64,000 nucleotides of DNA. Source: Brachymonas sp049977365 (lineage in GTDB: Bacteria; Pseudomonadota; Gammaproteobacteria; Burkholderiales; Burkholderiaceae_C). The translations under genes were made by a program, and so were the position numbers. The stretch lies in the NCBI RefSeq assembly GCF_049977365.1, contig NZ_JBNGEN010000002.1, positions 124,001 through 188,000 on the forward strand, read 5' to 3'. Under the pieces are notes generated by a model that saw nothing but the letters and a program-made list of their open reading frames with translations, was not told where the DNA came from and searched no databases. This document shows positions 16,154 to 24,946 of the stretch, in pieces (positions within the stretch are counted from its first letter, which is position 1; every line of letters starts with the position of its first letter).

Positions 16154-16171
16154 TGGCGGAGTGGACGGGAC
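16154..16171. repeat. attR core (18-bp direct repeat)
   Basis: TGGCGGAGTGGACGGGAC, the 3' end of tRNA-Asp including CCA. The same 18 bases occur at 11139-11156 (attL) and in the second tRNA-Asp at 16436-16453. Confidence 0.85.
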
Positions 16172-16230
16172 TCGAACCCGCGACCCCCGGCGTGACAGGC
16201 CGGTATTCTAACCAACTGAACTACCACTCC
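16154..16230 (-). tRNA. tRNA-Asp (GTC), first copy, element target
   Basis: A 77-nt cloverleaf with encoded CCA and a GTC anticodon in the CCTGTCACGCC arm. The element is inserted at its 3' end, but the 18 terminal bases are restored by the element, so the gene remains complete. Confidence 0.97.
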
Positions 16231-16288
16231 TGGTAGCATGCGGGGCTTGCGCCCTGCTGCCTATGCCGACCACGAATGGAAGGCAGTT

Positions 16289-16364
16289 TGGCGACCCTAC
16301 GGGGATTCGAACCCCGGTACTCACCGTGAAAGGGTGATGTCCTAGGCCTCTAGACGATAGGGTC
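16289..16364 (-). tRNA. tRNA-Glu (TTC), first copy
   Basis: A 76-nt cloverleaf with encoded CCA; anticodon TTC in the CCCTTTCACGG arm. Identical to the copy at 16571-16646. Lies downstream of gltX, which charges this tRNA. Confidence 0.97.
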
Positions 16365-16395
16365 AAAGCCTGTGGCATCGCCATGTGCGACACCG

Positions 16396-16427
16396 AATAA
16401 AAAGCCTTGCGTGGTGCGCAAGGCTTT
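16396..16427 (-). terminator. Terminator between the two Asp-Glu tRNA units
   Basis: An 11-bp stem, AAAGCCTTGCG/CGCAAGGCTTT, with an A run on its left that becomes U on the minus strand. It could end part of the transcripts from the upstream three tRNAs (Ala-Glu-Asp), leaving the last pair dependent on read-through or its own promoter. Confidence 0.8.
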
Positions 16428-16435
16428 GTACATGT

Positions 16436-16512
16436 TGGCGGAGTGGACGGGACTCGAACCCGCGACCCCCGGCGTGACAGGCCGGTATTCTAACCAACTG
16501 AACTACCACTCC
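16436..16512 (-). tRNA. tRNA-Asp (GTC), second copy
   Basis: A 77-nt cloverleaf with encoded CCA and GTC anticodon, same sequence as 16154-16230. Its 3' end carries an unoccupied copy of the 18-bp att core. Confidence 0.97.
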
Positions 16513-16570
16513 TGGTAGCATGCGGGGCTTGCGCCCTGCTGCCGATGCCGACCACGAATGGAAGGCAGTT

Positions 16571-16646
16571 TGGCGACCCTACGGGGATTCGAACCCCGGT
16601 ACTCACCGTGAAAGGGTGATGTCCTAGGCCTCTAGACGATAGGGTC
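16571..16646 (-). tRNA. tRNA-Glu (TTC), second copy
   Basis: A 76-nt cloverleaf with encoded CCA and TTC anticodon, identical to 16289-16364. Confidence 0.97.
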
Positions 16647-16658
16647 AAACCTAGAATT

Positions 16659-16734
<76 letters not shown>

Positions 16735-16801
16735 AAATTGTCTTCACCTGGCTTTCTGCTTTTGACTTTCGTCATTTGCTTCGTGCCCTGCGAAGACTTG
16801 A

Positions 16802-16831
16802 ATTATAGGGAGGTTTTCAGCGTTTTTGCAA
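16802..16831 (-). promoter_or_regulatory. Candidate promoter of the tRNA operon, overlapping gltX end
   Basis: On the minus strand TTGCAA (16831-16826), 18 bp and a perfect TATAAT (16807-16802), about 60 bp before tRNA-Ala. The -35 part lies inside the last codons of gltX (stop at 16817). Confidence 0.7.
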
Positions 16832-18217
16832 TTGCTCCAAAATTTTTTCGCGATGTTGCAGAGACAGCACTGCATCCAGCGATGGCGTGTGGGGAGTCCC
16901 CATCACCAGGATCCGCACCGGCATGGCAAGCTGGGGCATTTTGAGGCTCTGTGCCTTGAGCACCTGCTTGATGGCAGCAGAGATCGATTCGCGGGTCCAC
17001 TCGCAGGCGGCCAGGGCATCGTGCAGGGCTGCGAGCGCGGGCTGGATGGCTGGAGTGAGGTACTGCGCCACATCCTCGGGCTGGGGAGCTGCCGGCTGGT
17101 GATAGCGGGCGATCCAGTCGGCCAGGATCACCAGGGTGTCGCAGCGGTCCTTGAAGAGGCCACACATGGCGGGCAGACGCCCATCGTCGAGGTCGGCTTC
17201 CACGATGCCGCGTGCCAGGAGAAAGGGACGCACGAGCCGTGCAAGGTCCTCGTCGGAGGTGGCCTTGAGGTGCTGCGCATTGACCCAGCGCAGCTTGGCT
17301 TCGTCGAACTGCGCAGCGCTGCGACCGAGGTGGTCGAGGTCGAACCATTCGAGGAACTGTTCGCGGCTGAAGATTTCGTCGTCCCCATGGCTCCAGCCCA
17401 GGCGGGCCAGGTAGTTGATCATGGCATCGGGCAGATAGCCTTCGTCACGGTACTGTGTGACGGCCTTGGCGCCGTGGCGCTTGCTCATCTTCTCGCCCTG
17501 CTCGTTGAGCACGGTGGGAAGGTGGGCATACACCGGGGGTTCCTTGCCGAGGGCTCGGAAGATGTTGATCTGGCGCGGGGTGTTGTTGACATGGTCATCG
17601 CCACGGATGACGTGGGTGATGTGCATGTCCATGTCGTCGACCACCACGCAGAAGTTGTAGGTGGGGGTGCCATCGGGACGTGCGATGACGAGGTCGTCGA
17701 GCTCTTCGTTGTGGATTTCCACATGGCCCTTGACCTTGTCGTCCCACGACACGGTGCCGGTGAGCGGATTGCGGAAGCGGAGCACGGGCTGAACGCCCTC
17801 TGGAACGGGAGGCAGGACCTTGCCGGGTTCAGGGCGCCAGGTGCCGTCGTAGCGCGGCTTTTGCTTGGCTGCCATCTGGCGCTCGCGCAGGGCATCGAGC
17901 TCTTCCATGCGCATGTAGCAGGGATAGACGTAGCCGGCTTCCTGCAGCTGTGCCAGGACTTCCTTGTAGCGGTCCAGACGCTGGGTCTGGTAGAAGGGAC
18001 CTTCGTCCGGCGTGAGGCCCAGCCACTGCATGCTTTCGAGAATGACGTCGACGGAAGCCTGGGTGGACCGTTCCAGATCGGTGTCCTCGATGCGCAGGAC
18101 AAAGTCGCCATGCTGGGAACGTGCAAAGGCCCAGGGATAGAGGGCGGAACGGATGTTGCCCAGATGGATGAAGCCGGTGGGCGAGGGAGCGAAACGGGTA
18201 CGTACTCTTTGGTTCAT
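16817..18217 (-). CDS. gltX: Glutamyl-tRNA synthetase
   Basis: Class I synthetase that charges tRNA-Glu, 466 residues. The HIGH-type motif is PSPTGFIHLGNIRSAL near the start and the second motif is KMSKRHG. A Cys-rich zinc motif of the kind seen in some GltX proteins is not evident. The ATG at 18217 gives the family N-terminus RVRTRFAPSPTG. It is directly upstream of the cluster holding two tRNA-Glu genes. Confidence 0.98.
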   Translation of the reverse strand: MNQRVRTRFAPSPTGFIHLGNIRSALYPWAFARSQHGDFVLRIEDTDLERSTQASVDVILESMQWLGLTPDEGPFYQTQRLDRYKEVLAQLQEAGYVYPCYMRMEELDALRERQMAAKQKPRYDGTWRPEPGKVLPPVPEGVQPVLRFRNPLTGTVSWDDKVKGHVEIHNEELDDLVIARPDGTPTYNFCVVVDDMDMHITHVIRGDDHVNNTPRQINIFRALGKEPPVYAHLPTVLNEQGEKMSKRHGAKAVTQYRDEGYLPDAMINYLARLGWSHGDDEIFSREQFLEWFDLDHLGRSAAQFDEAKLRWVNAQHLKATSDEDLARLVRPFLLARGIVEADLDDGRLPAMCGLFKDRCDTLVILADWIARYHQPAAPQPEDVAQYLTPAIQPALAALHDALAACEWTRESISAAIKQVLKAQSLKMPQLAMPVRILVMGTPHTPSLDAVLSLQHREKILEQLQKR

Positions 18218-18232
18218 GGGAAGTCCAGAAAT

Positions 18233-19510
18233 TCAGGCCAGTGCCAGTGTGGAGAGGCCCCGGGCAAGGTCGGCCTTGAGGTCGTCGACATGTTCGAGCC
18301 CCACCGCCACGCGGATGAGTCCCTGCACGACGCCGGCAGACTGGCGCTGCTCTTCGGTCAGCCGGCCGTGCGAGGTGCTGGCCGGATGGGTGATGGTGGT
18401 CTTGGTATCGCCCAGATTGGCGGTGATGCTGCACAGCTGGGTCTGGTCGATGACATGAAAGGCGTTGCGTCGCCCTTCTTCGGGGGAAGACGACTTGACG
18501 GTGAAGGACAGCACGCTGCCGCCGAGGCCGTTCTGCTGCTGCATGGCGAGCGCATGTTGCGCGTGGGACGGCAGACCAGGATAGAAGACATGCTCGACCT
18601 GCGGCTGCTGTTCGAGCCAGCGTGCCAGCTCCAGGGCACTGGCGCATTCGGCGCGCACGCGCAGCGAAAGGGTTTCCAGCCCCTTGAGGACGACCCAGGC
18701 ATTGAACGGGGACAGCACCATGCCGGCCGAACGGATGAGCGGCGCGAAATGGGTATCGATGAGCGCATGGCTGGCACACAGGGCGCCTGCCATGACCCGC
18801 CCCTGTCCGTCGAGCGACTTGGTGCCGGAATGCACCACCACGTCGGCACCCAGGGAGAGCGGCTGCTGCAGCACAGGAGTTGCAAAGCAGTTGTCCACGG
18901 CCAGCAGCGCACCTGCCGCGTGGGCCACATCGGCAAGGGCACGGATGTCGCACAGATCGGTGAGCGGATTGGTGGGAGTTTCGGCAAACAGCAACCGGGT
19001 GTGGGGGCGCACGGCAGCACGCCATGCCTCCACGTCGGTCTGGGGAACGAAGGTGGTTTCCACCCCGAAGCGTCCCATTTCGGCACCCATGAGCTTGATG
19101 GTGGAACCGAACATGGACTGGGAACAGATGACATGGTCACCGGCCTTGAGCAGGCCAAGGGCGAGCAGCAGCACGGCGGCCATGCCGCTCGACGTGGCAA
19201 TGGCTGCCTCGGCCCCTTCAAGCGCGGCGAGGCGCTGCTCGAAGCTGGTCACGGTCGGATTGCCGGTCCGGGTATAGGTGTAGCCATCGCCCGGATGGGC
19301 GAAGTTGTGCGCCGCCGTTTCGGCATCGGGCTGCACGAAGCTGCTGGTGAGGTAGAGCGCCTCGCTGTGTTCGCCGTACTGGCTGCGCGGGACGGCCTGC
19401 CGTACCGCCAGGGTCTCGGTGTGCCAGCCGTGTGGGTTGGAGGGGGAAGTGGGTTCGTCCGAAAGGGCGTGGATGTCGGACGCGTCGGCTGCGCTTGTGG
19501 AGGAAGTCAT
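18233..19510 (-). CDS. metZ: O-succinylhomoserine sulfhydrylase
   Basis: A PLP enzyme of the Cys/Met-metabolism family (425 residues) making homocysteine from O-succinylhomoserine and sulfide. The N-terminal part has TLAVRQAVPRSQYGEHSEALYLTSSF-type sequence. YTRTGNPTV is the substrate/PLP segment and VVHSGTKSLDGQGRV contains the PLP lysine. The ATG at 19510 is used; an upstream extension would run into purF. The gap to purF is only 16 bp. An O-acetylhomoserine enzyme is a possible alternative, but the sequence and purF linkage fit MetZ. Confidence 0.93.
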   Translation of the reverse strand: MTSSTSAADASDIHALSDEPTSPSNPHGWHTETLAVRQAVPRSQYGEHSEALYLTSSFVQPDAETAAHNFAHPGDGYTYTRTGNPTVTSFEQRLAALEGAEAAIATSSGMAAVLLLALGLLKAGDHVICSQSMFGSTIKLMGAEMGRFGVETTFVPQTDVEAWRAAVRPHTRLLFAETPTNPLTDLCDIRALADVAHAAGALLAVDNCFATPVLQQPLSLGADVVVHSGTKSLDGQGRVMAGALCASHALIDTHFAPLIRSAGMVLSPFNAWVVLKGLETLSLRVRAECASALELARWLEQQPQVEHVFYPGLPSHAQHALAMQQQNGLGGSVLSFTVKSSSPEEGRRNAFHVIDQTQLCSITANLGDTKTTITHPASTSHGRLTEEQRQSAGVVQGLIRVAVGLEHVDDLKADLARGLSTLALA

Positions 19511-19526
19511 GATCGGATCGAAGGTA

Positions 19527-21035
19527 TCACACCTGTGCCTCGGCATTCGGGAGGGCGAGGCGGGAGGTGTTTTCGCTGTCCTCGGACGATTTGGGACGCT
19601 CGTCCTGCATGCGGGTGATGTCGGTGTCGCTGATGTCGCCCGTGACATACACGCCGTCGAAGCAGGAAGCATCCATGTTGCGGATGGCCGGGTTCAGGTC
19701 GTGAATGGCAGTCTTGAGCGCGCCCAGGTCCTGATAGATCAGGGCATCGCAGCCGATGATTTCGCGCACTTCCTCGACCGTGCGGTTGTAGGCGACCAGC
19801 TCCTGCTGGGTAGGCATGTCGATGCCGTACACATTGGGGTAGCGCACCGGCGGCGCAGCACTGGCCAGGTAGACCTTGCGGGCGCCTGCATCGCGGGCCA
19901 TCTGGACGATTTCACGCGACGTGGTGCCACGCACGATGGAGTCGTCCACGAGCAGCACGTTGCGGTCCTTGAACTCGCTGCCGACGACGTTGAGCTTCTG
20001 GCGCACGGACTTCTTGCGCACGGACTGCCCGGGCATGATGAAGGTGCGGCCGACATAGCGGTTCTTGACGAAGCCCTCGCGGTAGGGAATGCCGAGCACG
20101 TGCGCAAGCTGCATGGCGCTGGGACGGCTGGATTCGGGAATGGGAATGACGGCATCGATCTCGGAAGGAGGCACCATGGAGATGACCCGCTTGGCCAGGG
20201 CCTCGCCCATCTTGAGACGTGCGCGGTAGACAGACACGCCATCGAGCTCGGAATCGGGCCGTGCCAGGTAGACGAACTCGAACAGACAGGGATTGAGCAC
20301 GGCATGCTCGGCACACTGCTGCATCTCGATGTCGCCCTGGAGATTGATGATGGCGGCCTCGCCCGGCTCGACATAGCGGTAAAAGGGCACGCCCAGACCC
20401 TCAAGGGCCACCGACTCGCTGGCAGCCATGGCCGTGCCGTCGGAGGACTTGCCCAGGCACAGCGGGCGGATGCCATAGGGGTCGCGGAAGGCGACAAGAC
20501 CGAAGCCGGCGATCATGGCGATCACGGCGTAGGAGCCCTTGAGGCGACGATGCACGGCACGGATGGCCTGGAAGACGATGGCGTTGGTGAGCGGGCGGCT
20601 GCCGCTGGCCATCTGGATCTCGTGCGCGAACACGTTGAGCAGCACCTCGGAATCGCTCTCGGTGTTGGTATGGCGGTGATCGAGCGTGAAGAGCTCGGTG
20701 CGCAGCGCATGGGCATTGGTGAGGTTGCCGTTGTGGGCCATCACGATGCCGAAGGGGGCATTGACGTAGAAGGGCTGCGCCTCTTCCTCGCTGAAGGCGT
20801 TGCCGGCCGTGGGATAACGAACCTGGCCCAGTCCACAGTTCCCCGGCAGGGCCCGCATGTTGCGCGTGCGAAACACGTCACGCACCATGCCCTTGGCCTT
20901 GTACATGAAGAACTTGCGATCCATCTGGGTCGCAATGCCGGCGGCATCCTGCCCCCGGTGCTGCAGGAGCAGCAGCGCGTCATAAATCAACTGGTTTACC
21001 GCCGACGGGTGCACCATGCCCACGATTCCGCACAT
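19527..21035 (-). CDS. purF: Amidophosphoribosyltransferase
   Basis: First committed step of purine synthesis: PRPP plus glutamine to phosphoribosylamine. It has 502 residues, beginning MCGIVG, so Cys2 becomes the N-terminal nucleophile of the glutaminase domain; LLLLQHRGQDAAGI follows. The C-terminal phosphoribosyltransferase domain has the PRPP loop VLLVDDSIVRGTTS. It lies in the run folC-SPOR-cvpA-purF-metZ, with a 184-bp gap after cvpA. Confidence 0.98.
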   Translation of the reverse strand: MCGIVGMVHPSAVNQLIYDALLLLQHRGQDAAGIATQMDRKFFMYKAKGMVRDVFRTRNMRALPGNCGLGQVRYPTAGNAFSEEEAQPFYVNAPFGIVMAHNGNLTNAHALRTELFTLDHRHTNTESDSEVLLNVFAHEIQMASGSRPLTNAIVFQAIRAVHRRLKGSYAVIAMIAGFGLVAFRDPYGIRPLCLGKSSDGTAMAASESVALEGLGVPFYRYVEPGEAAIINLQGDIEMQQCAEHAVLNPCLFEFVYLARPDSELDGVSVYRARLKMGEALAKRVISMVPPSEIDAVIPIPESSRPSAMQLAHVLGIPYREGFVKNRYVGRTFIMPGQSVRKKSVRQKLNVVGSEFKDRNVLLVDDSIVRGTTSREIVQMARDAGARKVYLASAAPPVRYPNVYGIDMPTQQELVAYNRTVEEVREIIGCDALIYQDLGALKTAIHDLNPAIRNMDASCFDGVYVTGDISDTDITRMQDERPKSSEDSENTSRLALPNAEAQV

Positions 21036-21219
21036 ATCACATTTCCTTCACAACCGGATCGGTCGCTGGTTGATGATGTGGAATACCCGTGCGCCGCACC
21101 ATGCGCCGAACGGATGTCCCGGAGCTTCACGCGTCGTGCGCGCTGGCCGGATACCCTTCCACATCAGATCGAAAAAATCATGTCTTCCTTGTTGTCCCGC
21201 CGCAGGCCATGCCACTCCG

Positions 21220-21789
21220 TCAGGCACCCCGCTCGTAGGGCCGTGGCCGACTGCCGCCCACTGCCGGTGGCACCCATCCCTCGAAGGACACGGGCAGCCA
21301 GGGTGCCACCTGATGGAGGGAACCGGTGAGCCACACAGAGGCCAGGGACCGCTGCCACCACATGCTGGTATGGAGGGGAGTGAGCAGCACCGCAATTGTC
21401 ACGATCCACAACAGGACCACTCCACGGATCAGCCCAAAGCCCCCACCCAGGACCTTGTCAATTGCGCCCATTCCCACGCTTTTCAACAGAGACCCCAGGA
21501 AGCTCGACAAGAAGGCCATGCCGAGCATGACGATCATGAACACAAGCGCAAAGGCGAGCAGCCAGCCGGCTTCCGGGCTCCAGTGGCTGAGCCAGACTTC
21601 GGGAAGCCACATGCGCACCATTTCGGCGCTCCAGTTCGCGGCCAGAAAGGCCAGCACCCATCCCGCCAGGGACATGACTTCGTGCACCAGTCCACGCCAC
21701 AAACCGAGCATGGCGGAGCATACGACCACCACCAGGCAGATGGCATCCCATGTGCCCAGATGTTGCCAGAATGCGTATGCGCCAGACAT
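21220..21789 (-). CDS. cvpA: CvpA family membrane protein
   Basis: A 189-residue inner-membrane protein with about four hydrophobic helices and the family segment GLWRGLVHEVMSLAGWVLAF. The C-terminal part is soluble. CvpA proteins are needed for colicin V export in E. coli and influence envelope functions; the biochemical role is unknown. Adjacent to purF, as commonly seen in proteobacteria. Confidence 0.9.
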   Translation of the reverse strand: MSGAYAFWQHLGTWDAICLVVVVCSAMLGLWRGLVHEVMSLAGWVLAFLAANWSAEMVRMWLPEVWLSHWSPEAGWLLAFALVFMIVMLGMAFLSSFLGSLLKSVGMGAIDKVLGGGFGLIRGVVLLWIVTIAVLLTPLHTSMWWQRSLASVWLTGSLHQVAPWLPVSFEGWVPPAVGGSRPRPYERGA

Positions 21790-21882
21790 AGAGGAAAGAA
21801 CCTGAGAGCGAAGGAAACGAGGAACGGAAGGGAAAAGACAGCCAGGAAATGCCGAGCCACACGGGGGCGCGGGGCCAGACGC

Positions 21883-22911
21883 TCAGTAGCTGTACATGGA
21901 TACCGGCAGCCCCAGGGCGCGAACCTTGGCAGCCACATGCTCCATCTGCTGCCGCGAGCCGAAGGGGCCCATGCGCACGCGGGTCACATCCTTGCCATTG
22001 ACCTTGACGACCTGGGTGTAGTTGGACAGACCGGCGGCACTGAGCCGGTTGCGCACGCTGGCGATGCGGCCGGGCTCGACATAGGCGCCTACCTGGACCA
22101 CGAATCGGCCTTTCTCTGGAAACTTGCTGTAGGCGGCCTTCTCGGATGCATGGGCCTGGGCGGCCTCGGATGCGGCCCTGGCCTTCTGGGCCTGGAGCTG
22201 CTGCTGGCGGGTCCTGCGCTCGGCATCGGCACGGGCCTTGGCTGCCTTGGCGGCTTTTTCCTGCTTCTGGCGTTCCAGCAGCTGGCGGTGCTGCTGGGCC
22301 TGTTCACGTGCCTGCCGTTCGAGCCGCGCCTTGCGCTCCGCATCGGCCTGAAGTCTGGAGGCAGTGACTTCGTCATCGGCTCGGACCACGGGAGCCTGCG
22401 CCTGCCGGGTGGGCGGCGCATGAAGCCCTGCTGCAGGCAGGGCAGCCAGGCCATGATGCGGGGCTGCCGCATGCGGAGCTCTGGAGGCTGCGGCCACGGG
22501 CGGGAGGGCTGCAGCCGAAGCGGCGGGTTCGGACGCGGCATCGGGTTCGGAGGCAGCCGACGCTGCCGAAGCGGCAGGACTTGCCTCTACCACCTGCTCG
22601 TTGGCGGCGAGACTGCGGCTCGTCTCGACCATGCCACTGGCGGCGGGTACGGGCGCTGCCGGGGTGTCCGTCTTGCCACCGAGCGAAATGGGAATGCCGG
22701 GACTGACGGTGCGTGGGGAAGAGTCGAGCACGAGCGGCAGCACGATGACGGCAGCAACCACCAGAATGGCAGAACCGATCAGGCGATGGCGTGCCCGGCG
22801 ACGCAGGTCATCCGCAGACTGCACGGGCACTTCCACCCGGGAGGCCTCTTCCGCCTTGCCGGAAGAGGCGGATTCGGATGCCGCAGAAGATCGGTTCTTG
22901 AAAAAAGCCAT
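21883..22911 (-). CDS. SPOR-domain protein, DedD-like
   Basis: A 342-residue protein anchored by one transmembrane helix at about 44-63. Then comes a long low-complexity linker rich in Ala, Ser and Pro with a Lys/Arg/Gln-rich part. The C-terminal SPOR domain occupies about the last 75 residues (FVVQVGAYVEPGRIASVRNRL, ending in RVRMGPF). SPOR domains bind denuded peptidoglycan at the division septum. The ATG at 22911 is preferred over an in-frame GTG three codons earlier. It lies between folC and cvpA. Confidence 0.9.
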   Translation of the reverse strand: MAFFKNRSSAASESASSGKAEEASRVEVPVQSADDLRRRARHRLIGSAILVVAAVIVLPLVLDSSPRTVSPGIPISLGGKTDTPAAPVPAASGMVETSRSLAANEQVVEASPAASAASAASEPDAASEPAASAAALPPVAAASRAPHAAAPHHGLAALPAAGLHAPPTRQAQAPVVRADDEVTASRLQADAERKARLERQAREQAQQHRQLLERQKQEKAAKAAKARADAERRTRQQQLQAQKARAASEAAQAHASEKAAYSKFPEKGRFVVQVGAYVEPGRIASVRNRLSAAGLSNYTQVVKVNGKDVTRVRMGPFGSRQQMEHVAAKVRALGLPVSMYSY

Positions 22912-23006
22912 GCGTCTCACAGATGCTACGGGCCGATATCTTCCTGATCTGGACGGCTCCCCTGTGCATGTGCAGGAGGCCGATCAGGCCAGAAGGATGG
23001 TCACGC

Positions 23007-24347
23007 TCAGGCCCCTGCGGGGCTGGAGAGATGCGGTGCATTGAGCCTCGGAAGCGGCTCCTGGAGCACTTCGCCCACGGTGACGAACGACCCGAAAACC
23101 ACGATTCTATCAGTCTCCCCTGCTGCCGCAAGCGCTGCATGGAGGGCCTCCCGGGCACCGGTAAACATGTGTGCCTCGGCGGGCAGGACACGCGATTCGC
23201 TCCCCTGCTTCTGCTCCGTCTCCCACATGTCCATGAGGGCCTGTGCAGTGGCCGCGCGGGGGGTGGGAAGGTCGGTGAAATACCACTTGTCCACGATCGG
23301 ATACATGCGGTGGAGGATGTTCTCCACATCCTTGTCAGCCATGGCGCCGAACACGGCGTGGGTGACGGGCGCATAGGGCATGGTGTCGAGGTTGGCCACC
23401 AGGGCCGCCACGGCATGGGGGTTGTGGGCCACGTCGAGAATGAGGGTCGGCTGACCGGGAATCATCTGGAAGCGCCCCGGCAGCTCCACGAATGCAAGAC
23501 CCAGGCGGATGGCCTGGGCGGTCACGGGCAGACGATCGCGCAGCGCCGTGAGTGCAGCCAGCACTCCGGCGGCATTCACCAGCTGATTGGCTCCCCGCAG
23601 GGCCGGATAGGCCAGACCGCTGTAGCGGCGCCCACGCCCGGCCCAGTTCCACTGCTGCTTGTCGCCTGCGGTGTTGAAGTCTCGCCCGACCAGCCACAGA
23701 TCGGCCCCGATTTCCTGCGCGTGTGCGATGACCGATGCAGGAGGCACGGGATCGCTGACGATGGCGGGACGTCCGGGGCGCATGATGCCGGCCTTTTCGA
23801 ACCCGATGGCTTCGCGGGTGGGGCCCAGGAATTCGACATGGTCGATGTCGATGCTGGTGAGCACGGCGCAATCCGTGTCGATGAGGTTGACGGCATCGAG
23901 CCGCCCGCCCAGCCCGACTTCCAGCACCACGGCATCCAGATGGGCCGACGCCAGGGCATCCAGGATGGCCAGCGTGGTGAATTCGAAATACGTGAGCGTG
24001 ATGTCGCCCCGCGCTTCCTCCACTGCGGCGAAGTGCCGGCACAGGACGGCTTCATCGATGTCCTGGTTGTCGATGCGGCAGCGCTCGGTGAACTGCACGA
24101 GGTGCGGGGAGGTGAAGAGCCCGGTGTGGTACCCGGACTGCCGCAGGATGCATTCGAGCATGGCGCAGGTGGAACCCTTGCCGTTGGTGCCCGCCACAGT
24201 AAACACCGGGCAGTCAAAGCGCACGCCGGCACCGCCGTGCATGCGGGCCGCCACGGCCCGAAGGCGGTCGAGGCCCATGTCGATGGTCTTGGGATGGAGT
24301 TTTTCGCAATGGTCCAGCCACTGCGCGAGGGTGGAATAGGTCTGCAT
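23007..24347 (-). CDS. folC: Dihydrofolate/folylpolyglutamate synthase
   Basis: Mur-ligase-family enzyme adding glutamate to dihydropteroate and folates, 446 residues. The P-loop VAGTNGKGST is at residues 51-60; LFTSPHLVQFTERCRID and DVAHNPHA are the other ligase motifs. It starts the minus-strand run folC-SPOR-cvpA-purF-metZ-gltX and is divergent from the ArsC-like gene. Confidence 0.97.
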   Translation of the reverse strand: MQTYSTLAQWLDHCEKLHPKTIDMGLDRLRAVAARMHGGAGVRFDCPVFTVAGTNGKGSTCAMLECILRQSGYHTGLFTSPHLVQFTERCRIDNQDIDEAVLCRHFAAVEEARGDITLTYFEFTTLAILDALASAHLDAVVLEVGLGGRLDAVNLIDTDCAVLTSIDIDHVEFLGPTREAIGFEKAGIMRPGRPAIVSDPVPPASVIAHAQEIGADLWLVGRDFNTAGDKQQWNWAGRGRRYSGLAYPALRGANQLVNAAGVLAALTALRDRLPVTAQAIRLGLAFVELPGRFQMIPGQPTLILDVAHNPHAVAALVANLDTMPYAPVTHAVFGAMADKDVENILHRMYPIVDKWYFTDLPTPRAATAQALMDMWETEQKQGSESRVLPAEAHMFTGAREALHAALAAAGETDRIVVFGSFVTVGEVLQEPLPRLNAPHLSSPAGA

Positions 24348-24463
24348 GGCGCGCTATTGTCCCAGACTTGGCCCACGGCGGGCGACAGAGGAGTCCGACA
24401 CCCTCTGCCCTGCATGCCTGGGGACATGTCACGATGCACGTGAGGCACGGATAATGAAGGCCT

Positions 24464-24847
24464 ATGAATCCCGATCAGCCTCCCATCACCCTGTATGGCA
24501 TTGCGAACTGCGACACGGTACGCAAGGCGCGTGCGTGGCTCTCGCAGCGAAATGTGCCCTGCCTCTTCCATGATCTCCGAAAGCAGGGCGTCTCCTTGGA
24601 TACCCTGCTCCACTGGTGTGCGGCGCTGGGCTGGGAAGCCCTGCTCAACCGCCGCGGAACCACCTGGCGCGCCCTGGAGGCCAGCGAACGCGACACCGTG
24701 CACGATGCTGCATCGGCTGCCGCCCTGATGCTTCGCCACCCGACCCTCATCAAGCGCCCCGTGGTGGACTGGCAGGGCACGCTCACGGTGGGGTTCACCC
24801 CCGAGCTGTTCCAGGGCGCCCATGCATCCCTTCGGGATCGGGCCTGA
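24464..24847 (+). CDS. ArsC/Spx family protein (YffB-like)
   Basis: A 127-residue thioredoxin-fold protein. It has a single N-terminal Cys16 in YGIANCDTVRKAR and the later LIKRPVVDW motif with the conserved Arg-Pro. These features fit the ArsC-like reductase group that includes E. coli YffB. The lack of the extra cysteines of true arsenate reductases makes an arsenate role doubtful; glutathione-dependent thiol reduction is the usual suggestion. It is divergent from folC. Confidence 0.85.
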   Translation: MNPDQPPITLYGIANCDTVRKARAWLSQRNVPCLFHDLRKQGVSLDTLLHWCAALGWEALLNRRGTTWRALEASERDTVHDAASAAALMLRHPTLIKRPVVDWQGTLTVGFTPELFQGAHASLRDRA

Positions 24848-24946
24848 CATGCTCTCCGGCCTGCCGCATCGGATACCGGAGAAGGACAGGGCCTGGCCTG
24901 CGGCTTGCGCGATGTCTCCCTCCTCCCCTGTGAAGGAGGCCAGGAC

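Larger units (their letters stand above)
11139..16171. mobile_element. Putative integrative mobilizable element in tRNA-Asp
   Basis: About 5.0 kb flanked by an 18-bp direct repeat identical to the last 18 bases (including CCA) of tRNA-Asp. Contents from left to right: att copy, hairpin-rich leader, candidate oriT, MobV/Pre-like relaxase gene (plus strand), a 0.7-kb non-coding region, then on the minus strand a tyrosine integrase gene followed by an HNH nuclease gene. The integrase lies next to the tRNA gene, the usual layout for tRNA-targeting elements. Base composition is visibly AT-richer than the flanking genes, especially in the relaxase, spacer and HNH gene. No conjugation (type IV secretion), replication initiator or phage structural genes are present, so it would need a helper to transfer. 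Confidence 0.85.
16154..16646. repeat. Tandem duplication of the tRNA-Asp/tRNA-Glu unit
   Basis: The Asp-spacer-Glu block at 16154-16364 is repeated at 16436-16646, offset by 282 bp. The tRNAs are identical and the spacers differ at one base that I can see (CTGCCTATG versus CTGCCGATG). The two blocks are separated by a terminator-containing spacer. Confidence 0.93.

Noticed and set aside
16826..19618. 930-codon plus-strand frame across gltX and metZ
   Set aside because: Antisense shadow of two well-identified enzymes; no domain or ribosome-binding site.
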